A stretch of DNA of 32,114 nucleotides, taken from positions 1 to 32,114 of the forward strand of contig JAUSFL010000007.1 in NCBI GenBank assembly GCA_030649735.1. The letters are read 5' to 3'. A program made the translations under genes and the position numbers. Source of the DNA: Candidatus Iainarchaeum sp. Its GTDB lineage: Archaea > Iainarchaeota > Iainarchaeia > Iainarchaeales > UBA10191. Under the pieces are notes generated by a model, which worked only from the letters and a program-made list of their open reading frames with translations, was not told the origin of the DNA and did no database searches. Positions 22,057-28,617 of the stretch are shown in pieces (position 1 is the stretch's first letter; each line of letters begins with the position of its first letter).

Positions 22057-24402
22057 ATGATTCAATCCATTACTTTGGAGAACTGGCGCTCGCACAAGCT
22101 TTCGACATTGAATTTTGAAAAAGGAACCAATGTTTTGATTGGAGTAATGGGCTCTGGCAAAACAAGCGTGATGGATGCCTTGTGCTTTGCATTATTCGGC
22201 ACTTTCCCAAACCTGCAGTCTCGCAAGGTCTCGCTTGATGAAATTGTAATGGCAAAGCCCAGCAAAATGCAGCAGGCCCGCGTTCGATTGGAGTTTGCGC
22301 ATTCTGAAAAGCAATTTGCGGTTGAAAGGACTATTTTTGCTGACGGAAAAGCCAATCAGGCAAAGCTTTTCGAGGCAGGAAAATTGATTGCAGGCCCAAA
22401 GCCCACTGAAGTCTCTAAAGAAATTGAAAGAATCCTTGAAATAGACTTTGAGCTTTTTTCACGGGCGATTTATTCAGAGCAAAACCAGATTGACTCTTTC
22501 CTTCGCCTGGCGCCTTCTGAAAGAAAGCGAAAGTTTGACGAGCTCTTGGAGCTTGACAAGTACGAGACAGTAAGGCAGAATGCAGTGCAAGTGCAAAACT
22601 CCTTGAAAAAATCAGCAAGCGAGGGAAAAGTACTGCTGGAAAGCTTCAAAAAACGCCTGCAGGAATCCAAGACTGAAGAATTGCTTGAAAAAATCGCGTT
22701 AAAGGAAAAGCAGCTTTCCAAATTGGAGAATGAGTTTCTGGAAAAGCGCAAAATCCTGCAAGAGCTGGAAAGAGAGCTTGCAGTGCTTTCTGGAAAAAAG
22801 AAAGAATTCGAGCTCTTGAATCATGAATTCTTAAGGAATTCCGGAAAGGCAGAGCAGCTAAAGGCAGGCATTCAATCCTTGACTGCAGAATTGGATGGTT
22901 TTGAGCTGGATTTTGAGAAAATCTCTTCGCGCAAAAAAACCATTGAGCAAAAAATCAAGGAATTGCGGGAAAGCGAAAAGGCAATAATGCAATTGGGCTC
23001 TGAAATTTCCTCACTGAATGCCAGCAAGCGCTTTTTGGAGGATGAAGTGAAAGCCAAGGAAGCAGTGGAGCCAAGAAGCAATCAGCAACTGCTTGAAGAA
23101 GTTGAGAAAAACAAGTCAGTCGCAAAAGAGCTTGAATTCCACAGGCAGGAAATTGAAGAGCAGTTTTCCGCAGTCAAAGTGCAGCACGGCCAATTGGAAA
23201 GCCAAATTCTCGAGCAAAAAAGCTTTGTTCAAGAGCTCGAGCAATTGGGAAAAGACTCTGACTGCCCAACCTGCAGGCAAAAATTGACTTTCGAGCACAA
23301 GCAGCAGTTGAAGGAAGAATCATTGCAGAAAATTTCCGGGCTTGAAAAGGCCCTTTCAACAAACGCGTCCAATCTTTTGAATTTGGAGGCGAAGAAAAAG
23401 CAATTGCAAACCGAGTTTGATGCCGCAAGCTCTGCAAAAAACAGCCTTGAAAAATCCCTGGATATTTTGAAGGAAATTTCGCTGGTTTTTGAAAAAATCC
23501 AGAAAATGGGCCTGGAAATTTCAGGAAAGCAAAACTCTTTGGATGCAAAAAAATCCGGGTTTTCTGAAACAGAGCAAAAGCTCGTTGAAGAAGAATTGAA
23601 AAAGCTCGAGAAGGCATTTGATGCTGCGCTGAAGCAAAAAGAGCTCGCGCAAATTCAGGCAATTCTTGAAGAATTGCAAAAAAACCTCGGCAGGCTTGCT
23701 TTCAATCCGGAAGTTTTCCAAAACGCAAGCCTTTCAATGGTTTCAGAAAGGGAAGTTTTCAATTCCCTGCAGTCTGAAATCAATTCTGCAAAAGAATTGA
23801 TTGCCAGCTTTAGCGAACAGTTGAAAACATTGAAGGAATTGCAGGCGCAGATTGAAAGCTTGGAGGCTGAAATTTCCAACAGTGGTTTCTTTGCGGAAAA
23901 GCTCGGAATTTTCACTAATTCCTTGGAAAGCGCGCAGTCTGAAATGAGGAATTACTTGATTGAGGCAGTCAATGCGGCAATGGCTGATGTTTGGCCGCGC
24001 GTTTACCCTTACAAGGATTTCTTGAGCGCCAAGATTGACGTTAGCTCTGGAAGCTACGAGCTTGTAGTGCAAGAGCGCTCTGGCAAGTGGCAGAGGGTTG
24101 AAGGAATTCTTTCAGGCGGAGAAAGAATGGCCGCTGCAATAACAATCCGCGTTGCCTTTTCATTAGTGCTTGCAAGGCAGTTAAGCTGGCTTATTTTGGA
24201 CGAGCCAACGCACAACCTGGACTCTAATGCAGTGAAAGTGCTTTCTGAAATGCTGAAAGACCATTTGCCTCAATTAGTGGAGCAAGTGTTTGTCATCACT
24301 CACGACAGGACTTTAGAAAGCGCTGCGTCAAGCAATGTCTTTGAAATGATGCGCAACAAGAACGATGACGGAATAACTGAAGTAGTTCAAAGAAGCATTT
24401 GA
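22057..24402 (+). CDS. rad50: DNA double-strand break repair ATPase Rad50
   Basis: SMC-like ATPase that works with Mre11 on DNA ends. N-terminal Walker A lobe: LENWRSHKLSTLNF and IGVMGSGKTSVMDAL (about 29-43), then the Q-loop region AIYSEQNQIDSFL. Long coiled coils (about 150-660) flank a zinc hook CPTC at residues 403-406. The C-terminal lobe has the signature ILSGGERMAAAI, Walker B SWLILDEPTHNLD and the H-loop VFVITHDR. At 781 residues it is short for Rad50, meaning shorter coiled-coil arms. Mre11 is not adjacent. HerA, a member of the same resection system, is encoded 4 kb away on the other strand. Confidence 0.95.
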   Translation: MIQSITLENWRSHKLSTLNFEKGTNVLIGVMGSGKTSVMDALCFALFGTFPNLQSRKVSLDEIVMAKPSKMQQARVRLEFAHSEKQFAVERTIFADGKANQAKLFEAGKLIAGPKPTEVSKEIERILEIDFELFSRAIYSEQNQIDSFLRLAPSERKRKFDELLELDKYETVRQNAVQVQNSLKKSASEGKVLLESFKKRLQESKTEELLEKIALKEKQLSKLENEFLEKRKILQELERELAVLSGKKKEFELLNHEFLRNSGKAEQLKAGIQSLTAELDGFELDFEKISSRKKTIEQKIKELRESEKAIMQLGSEISSLNASKRFLEDEVKAKEAVEPRSNQQLLEEVEKNKSVAKELEFHRQEIEEQFSAVKVQHGQLESQILEQKSFVQELEQLGKDSDCPTCRQKLTFEHKQQLKEESLQKISGLEKALSTNASNLLNLEAKKKQLQTEFDAASSAKNSLEKSLDILKEISLVFEKIQKMGLEISGKQNSLDAKKSGFSETEQKLVEEELKKLEKAFDAALKQKELAQIQAILEELQKNLGRLAFNPEVFQNASLSMVSEREVFNSLQSEINSAKELIASFSEQLKTLKELQAQIESLEAEISNSGFFAEKLGIFTNSLESAQSEMRNYLIEAVNAAMADVWPRVYPYKDFLSAKIDVSSGSYELVVQERSGKWQRVEGILSGGERMAAAITIRVAFSLVLARQLSWLILDEPTHNLDSNAVKVLSEMLKDHLPQLVEQVFVITHDRTLESAASSNVFEMMRNKNDDGITEVVQRSI

Positions 24403-24429
24403 ATTTAAAAAAGTTAAAAATTAGGGGAT

Positions 24430-24678
24430 TTAAGCGGCAATTCTTGGGGCTTGCTGTCTTTCGCTGAATGCTTTGTCTTTTCTTTCTTTTTTTGCTTTCT
24501 TAATCATTTCCCTAGTTATGTAGCCGGCAACTAGGTTTCTTATTGTTTTTGAAAATGGAAGCTCTAAAGAATCCAAAGCGCGCTTGTTTTTGTCAAAATC
24601 CTGGCTGAACAATTCAGACTTGTCCTTGGCAAGCATTCTTGCACGGCTTTTAACGTTTTTTGGAACTGCCTTTCCCAT
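24430..24678 (-). CDS. rps17e: Small-subunit ribosomal protein S17e (eS17)
   Basis: 82 residues. Family landmarks are KNVKSRARMLAKD (N-terminal helix), ELFSQDFDKNKRALDSL and the invariant-like FSKTIRNLVAGYITREM. The C-terminal KKAKKERKDKAFSERQQA is a basic tail beyond the usual end. The ATG at 24678 follows the rpoK stop by one nucleotide, so the two are co-translated. It converges with rad50, with 27 nt between the stops. Confidence 0.9.
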   Translation of the reverse strand: MGKAVPKNVKSRARMLAKDKSELFSQDFDKNKRALDSLELPFSKTIRNLVAGYITREMIKKAKKERKDKAFSERQQAPRIAA

Positions 24679-24679
24679 T

Positions 24680-24883
24680 CTAGAACGCCTCTATTTTTTT
24701 CACTGAACCGTCAGGGTATTCTCGAAGAACAGCTAGCGGCAGAACGCTTTGCCTGAATTCTTCCTTTGCAAGCTCAAAAATCGAGATTTCTTTTGCAGGC
24801 TTGACCAATGGCGGAGCCCCTAAAGAGAGCTGTAAAGCCCTTGCTGAAATAAGCCTGGTTTCTTCAAAACGTGTCAATTTCAA
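24680..24883 (-). CDS. rpoK: RNA polymerase subunit Rpo6 (RpoK)
   Basis: 67-residue omega/Rpb6-like subunit that stabilises RNA polymerase. Diagnostic motifs: KLTRFEETRLISARALQLSLGAPPLV (first helices and GAPPL loop) and LPLAVLREYPDGSVKKIE (C-terminal strand). The start is TTG at 24883, since KLTRFE is the family N-terminus and no ATG precedes it in frame. No clear ribosome-binding site is seen, and TATA-like ATACTAA lies about 30 nt upstream, so the message may be leaderless or nearly so. It forms a two-gene operon with rps17e. Confidence 0.93.
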   Translation of the reverse strand: MKLTRFEETRLISARALQLSLGAPPLVKPAKEISIFELAKEEFRQSVLPLAVLREYPDGSVKKIEAF

Positions 24884-24975
24884 GGTGGTTTCACTATTGG
24901 CAATAATTAGTATAGTCTTTTATCGGGCAAAAGCCTTAAAAAACCTGCCCACCCGGCATTTGCCTTGCTTGAATT

Positions 24976-26520
24976 TCAGTCAATTACGAGTTCCTTGAAG
25001 TTTTTGCGGATTGTCGGAATTGAAGTCTTGCTTTTTCTCGCGAATTCCTTGATTAAATAACTTGGCCTTTCGGCCTTTACAAGCATTTCATGACTGCTGG
25101 ACTGGAGGATTTTTTCCCCGTTTGCCTTTGCCAATTGCTTGAATTCTGCAATTTTGGCTGACTGCAGCGCATTCAAAGAGCTTGCAAGGCTTTGCTGGTA
25201 AAATTTGGAATTGCTGCTGTTCAATTCTTTTAAAACCTGCCTTAAAATTTCTTCAAGCATTTTTTTAGAGTAATAATCAAGCAAGTATTCCGGGGTTTCG
25301 CTGAGCTGGGAAGCGCAAAGCACTTTATGAGTGCTTAACGCGCTTTGCTCCCAAGCAATCAGCTTGTCTTCAAATTGGGTGATTTCTAGAATTAGTGCCT
25401 TGATTTCTTTAGAAATGAAGCTTTGCCTTTTAGTGCAAAACCATTCAATTTTGGAATTTTTGGAAATTATTGCCTTTCCAGAATTTTGCAATGCAAAAGC
25501 GTCAGCAAGCGGAACTTCAGATTTCTCCCCATTGTTGAAAGGCCCTGTCGGTATTGTTTTCAAGAACCATTCGTTCATTCTTTTAATCCTGGCTTGCTTG
25601 TTCTCGTGGGAATTGTGGAATTCCAACGCAAAATCAAGGATTGACGATTCAAAATAAAGGCCGTTTTGCAGGAATGAAACTTCGGCTTTAGAGCTTGGCA
25701 AAACATTGGCTGCATTAATGCTTTCAGGCCTGCAGCAATTGCAATTTATTGTTTCAAAGCCGATGTTAAAGTCTCCATTGGAAAGCAGGCTTGCCCATAC
25801 TGGAGTGAAGTCGATTTCTGCAACATTCTCAAAAAATCCGTGCGCACTTTTTTCCAAAGCACTCGGGTTTTTTGCCCGCAATTTTTCAATAATGAATGAA
25901 TTCTTGAACAGCGAGTTTTCAAGGAATTTTTCGCTTGCTTCCTTAATGCTTTCCGGCGCGTATTGCGATGGAATTTTCAAAAACTTTGACAATGCAATGT
26001 TTTTCAAGAAAGATTCAGCCGCTTTTTTGTCATGCTTTAGCAACTGCCTTGCTGTTGCGCGAATGCTTTCGCTGCAGCCTTCAATCATTGCTTCAGGAAA
26101 CAATAGGATTTCCTGCATTTCCATGCCAAATTTTCCATTCTTGAATGCCTGAAAGTAATTCCATTCTTTCTCAAGCAAGAACTGCCTTTCAGGCTCTATC
26201 AATTGCAGGCTTTTTTTCAGGCTTTGCTGCAAAAGATTCGAGATTTTCTTCAAGTCCTTGAAAGTTGAGGCCTCAATTGCAAGGATTTTCTCATTCTTTC
26301 TTGAAATCCTGAATTTTTTCAAATTATACATTGAAATTATTTCTTTTGCAATTCTTTCTTCAATGCCTTCAGCCGCTGGCAGGAGCGCTTTTGGAAAAAA
26401 CTTGAATCTTTCAATTCTTTTTTCCCCACTGTTTTCAAATTCCGCAATGATTTCCCTGCGTTCTTCATTGTAAGAAACGCGCGAAAGGAAAAGCAGCATG
26501 CGGTTTGCGTCAAGGCCCAT
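24976..26520 (-). CDS. Unidentified 514-residue protein
   Basis: I do not recognise a family with confidence. It is soluble, with no membrane segment or signal peptide. The N-terminal 120 residues (RMLLFLSRVSYNEERREI, RFKFFPKALLP, ILAIEASTFKDLKK, LIEPERQFLLEKEWNYF) resemble the order of elements at the N-terminus of family B DNA polymerases, but no exonuclease or polymerase motif follows. A central NCNCCRPESINAANVLP (about residues 260-276) has three cysteines in four positions and could bind metal. FLKTIPTGPFN (about 325-335) looks like a conserved loop. The C-terminal part is helical and Ser/Lys-rich, ending in a possible HTH (YLIKEFARKSKTSIPTIRKN). Its promoter carries the conserved upstream box. 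Confidence 0.6.
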   Translation of the reverse strand: MGLDANRMLLFLSRVSYNEERREIIAEFENSGEKRIERFKFFPKALLPAAEGIEERIAKEIISMYNLKKFRISRKNEKILAIEASTFKDLKKISNLLQQSLKKSLQLIEPERQFLLEKEWNYFQAFKNGKFGMEMQEILLFPEAMIEGCSESIRATARQLLKHDKKAAESFLKNIALSKFLKIPSQYAPESIKEASEKFLENSLFKNSFIIEKLRAKNPSALEKSAHGFFENVAEIDFTPVWASLLSNGDFNIGFETINCNCCRPESINAANVLPSSKAEVSFLQNGLYFESSILDFALEFHNSHENKQARIKRMNEWFLKTIPTGPFNNGEKSEVPLADAFALQNSGKAIISKNSKIEWFCTKRQSFISKEIKALILEITQFEDKLIAWEQSALSTHKVLCASQLSETPEYLLDYYSKKMLEEILRQVLKELNSSNSKFYQQSLASSLNALQSAKIAEFKQLAKANGEKILQSSSHEMLVKAERPSYLIKEFARKSKTSIPTIRKNFKELVID

Positions 26521-26543
26521 GAATTAGAACTTGCTTTCAGGCA

Positions 26544-26580
26544 TTTAAAAAGCCCTTGAAGCGCGAGATTTCCGGTCGTG
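26544..26580 (-). promoter_or_regulatory. Conserved upstream box plus TATA, copy 3
   Basis: On the minus strand, CACGACCGGAAATCT begins at 26580. CGCGCTTC follows down to 26558, and TTTTAAA lies at 26550-26544. The ATG of the 514-residue gene at 26520 is about 27 nt after the TATA centre, so the transcript is probably leaderless. Box-to-TATA and TATA-to-ATG distances match copies 1 and 2. Confidence 0.7.
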
Positions 26581-26604
26581 CCTTCCCAGGCAGTGAAAGC
26601 CTGC

Positions 26605-26619
26605 AAGGTTTTAAACCTT
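26605..26619 (+). promoter_or_regulatory. Palindrome over the TATA box of the 26639 gene
   Basis: AAGGTTTTAAACCTT is an inverted repeat with 7-base arms around one central T. It contains the TATA core TTTTAAAC, about 26 nt before the ATG at 26639. A protein dimer bound here would block TBP, so it is a candidate operator. That use is inference. Confidence 0.45.
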
Positions 26620-26638
26620 CAAAAGCGTATAATATTTC

Positions 26639-27076
26639 ATGCCAGCCCTTCATGCCCCTCCAAGAAAGAAGCAAATGCACCAGCATGGAATGCCAGGCAT
26701 TGGAGCCAATGTTGGAAGGCTTTCAAGAGAGCTTTCTCAGTTGGGAAAGCTTGCGGCAATTCCCCGCGCTGGAGAAAGAATGGCTGAACAGCCTTTAGAC
26801 AAAGAAGAGCTTTTGAAAAGATGGCCTGAGGAATTGGACCGCATTGATTTGAGAACAGCCGATGGAGTGGAGCAAATGTTCATGCTTGGCCTTCAGAGGC
26901 AAAACAAGGAAATGATTCGAAAGGCATTGCTTTCAGTAATTCGCTGGAAAAACCCCGGAAAAGCAAGGGAATTTTTCAGGAAATTCTTTGAAAATGACGA
27001 AAACGAGCAAATGAAGGAGATTGGCAGAAAAGCATATGCTGATTATTTGAGATTGCGCGGCGAAAAATTGTGGTGA
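26639..27076 (+). CDS. Small helical protein, unknown function
   Basis: 145 residues. The first 50 are basic and low in order (PPRKKQMHQHGMPGIG, RLSRELSQLGKLAAIPRAGE). Residues about 50-145 are a run of charged helices (DKEELLKRWPEELDRIDL, NKEMIRKALLSVIRWKN, PGKAREFFRKFFENDENEQM). A leaderless promoter fits the ATG at 26639; a later ATG at 26780 (MAEQPLDKEE) is an alternative if the basic N-terminus is not translated. The next gene starts 4 nt after its stop. I recognise no family. Confidence 0.55.
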   Translation: MPALHAPPRKKQMHQHGMPGIGANVGRLSRELSQLGKLAAIPRAGERMAEQPLDKEELLKRWPEELDRIDLRTADGVEQMFMLGLQRQNKEMIRKALLSVIRWKNPGKAREFFRKFFENDENEQMKEIGRKAYADYLRLRGEKLW

Positions 27077-27080
27077 AAAC

Positions 27081-27353
27081 TTGCAGGACTTGATGAAAAT
27101 TTTAGGGAATTTCGTAAACGAAATGGACTCTGAAGAATTCAGGCAAAAAATCCGCGCAGGCCTTTTTGCAGAGCTTGAGCCATTCCTGGTTTTTCTGCCC
27201 GAAGATTACGTGAAAAAGCTCAAGAAAACAAGCTTTGCCGTTGTCAAAAAGTTTTTGGAAAAAAACTGCAAGGAAAAAGCCAAAATTATCTTTGAAGAAA
27301 AACGCTGGGAATTCCTGGAAAAAGAGTTTGACAGGCTGAAGAAAAAGCTCTGA
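27081..27353 (+). CDS. Small helical protein, unknown function
   Basis: 90 residues, almost entirely predicted helix and very lysine/glutamate-rich (DYVKKLKKTSFAVVKKFL, IFEEKRWEFLEKEFDRLKKK). The start may be TTG 27081 or ATG 27093. GGTGA, which contains the previous gene's stop, lies 4 nt before the TTG and about 16 nt before the ATG. It is coupled to the 26639 gene and converges with the M20 peptidase gene, leaving 10 nt between. It could be a protein-binding or nucleic-acid-associated helical hairpin; nothing specific can be said. Confidence 0.55.
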   Translation: MQDLMKILGNFVNEMDSEEFRQKIRAGLFAELEPFLVFLPEDYVKKLKKTSFAVVKKFLEKNCKEKAKIIFEEKRWEFLEKEFDRLKKKL

Positions 27354-27363
27354 ATTAAACTGC

Positions 27364-28425
27364 CTAGAATTGTTCCGCAATTTCCCTGTAAGTCTTGTAA
27401 ATTTTCTGGATTTCTGAAACATTGATGCTTTCTTCGCTTCCATGGATTGAAAGGCATGGAATTCCAAGCATTACTGTCGGAATTCCCCTTGCGGAAAAAA
27501 ACCTTCCATCGCTTGCGCCATTTTCCTTAATTGCATGGATTTTCCTGCCGGAATTTCGCGAGTGAATTCTTGCAAGCTTTTGGACAAAATAATTCGATTT
27601 TTTGGTTTCCATCAATGGCTCGTTCTCGAGGATTTCAAAATCAATCTTCAATTTTTTCAGCTTTCCCAAAAATTCTTTCTTCCTGAAGTTTTCAGTAAAC
27701 CTGATGTCAACCAAGGCCTTTGCGCTGTCCGGAACCTTGTTTGCCGCATCTCCGCCGGAAATTTTGCCAATGTTCATTGTTGGAATCCAGTAATTTCTTG
27801 CACTGGCTTTCTTGAATAATTTCCCGATTGCCTGCAAGTCTTTCATTAATTTTTCAATCGCGTTTTCGCCAAGCCATGGCCTTGACCCGTGCGCTGCCTT
27901 TCCACTGGCCTTGATTTTAAGAAGCAAAATTCCCTTTTCCTTTACGACAACGCCATTTTGCGTTGGCTCTGTTCCAATGACAAATTCTGGCTTTACTTTG
28001 CCCGCGATTTTTTCAGCCCCGTTAAAGCCGCCGATTTCCTCGTCTGTTGTAATAATCAATCCTACAGAATGATTTGCGAAAGTTTCCTTGAACGCGTGCA
28101 TTGCGATTGCGGCGTTTGTTTTCATGTCTCCGGAACCGCGTCCAAAAAGCATTCCTTTTTTGACCGCTGGCTTAAACTGCCGCTTTTCTGCCTCCACCAC
28201 ATCCAAGTGAATCAGAAAAAACAAGCCGGCGTTCTTTCTTCTTTTGGCTGTAACAACAATGCTCGGCTTTTCCGCAAACTCGAACTCTTGAAACCGCACG
28301 TTTTGGCCTTTGAAAAACTTTTTGGCATAAGCAATGCATTCTTTCAGTTTTTCAGGCCTTGACTTTACAGACTCAATGCTGATCAAGTCTTTCGCGGTCT
28401 TCAAGAGCCGGCCAGTAACTGCCAT
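27364..28425 (-). CDS. M20-family metallopeptidase/deacylase
   Basis: 353 residues. The di-zinc site motifs are FFLIHLDVV (first metal His-x-Asp, about 70-79), GRGSGDMKTN (bridging Asp, about 94-103) and ITTDEEIGGFNGAE (catalytic Glu-Glu, about 123-136). Further along is GTEPTQNGVVVKEKG and a C-terminal His in GIPCLSIHGSEESI. A dimerisation domain interrupts the catalytic part (KAAHGSRPWLGENAIEKLMK). The family includes succinyl-diaminopimelate desuccinylase, ArgE and carboxypeptidases, and no neighbour decides among them. The ATG at 28425 is chosen over a GTG at 28434 that overlaps the upstream stop. AAAGTGAAAGAA just before it can pair with 16S rRNA. Confidence 0.82.
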   Translation of the reverse strand: MAVTGRLLKTAKDLISIESVKSRPEKLKECIAYAKKFFKGQNVRFQEFEFAEKPSIVVTAKRRKNAGLFFLIHLDVVEAEKRQFKPAVKKGMLFGRGSGDMKTNAAIAMHAFKETFANHSVGLIITTDEEIGGFNGAEKIAGKVKPEFVIGTEPTQNGVVVKEKGILLLKIKASGKAAHGSRPWLGENAIEKLMKDLQAIGKLFKKASARNYWIPTMNIGKISGGDAANKVPDSAKALVDIRFTENFRKKEFLGKLKKLKIDFEILENEPLMETKKSNYFVQKLARIHSRNSGRKIHAIKENGASDGRFFSARGIPTVMLGIPCLSIHGSEESINVSEIQKIYKTYREIAEQF

Positions 28426-28430
28426 TTCTT

Positions 28431-28562
28431 TCACTTTACAAAGCCATTAACCAGCATTATGGCAGCGGTCACAGCAATCCACGCTATCGCAAGCACTGCA
28501 ATCAGCAGGAGAGTTTTTTTCAGGTTTCCCGCCTCTTCTTTTGAAAAGAATCCTTTAACCAT
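28431..28562 (-). CDS. 43-residue single-pass membrane protein
   Basis: ATG at 28562, TGA at 28433-28431. The protein begins MVKGFFSKEEAGNLKKT and continues with a membrane helix of about 22 residues (LLLIAVLAIAWIAVTAAIML), ending VNGFVK. The amphipathic charged start then helix is typical of small bitopic proteins. TTAATTAA lies about 30 nt upstream as a possible TATA box. The gene lies between herA (55 nt) and the M20 gene, whose alternative GTG start shares its stop codon. Function unknown. It is too short for usual gene-length cut-offs. Confidence 0.6.
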   Translation of the reverse strand: MVKGFFSKEEAGNLKKTLLLIAVLAIAWIAVTAAIMLVNGFVK

Positions 28563-28617
28563 AGTTTAACATGAAATCTTTCAGGCTTAATTAACCTGTC
28601 TTTTTTTGCCGTTGATT

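Noticed and set aside
28578..28605. CAGG...CCTG followed by seven T residues, a terminator-like pattern
   Set aside because: The T-run is on the plus strand, where no upstream gene ends. On the minus strand, where herA ends, the order is reversed. More likely part of the promoter of the 43-residue gene.
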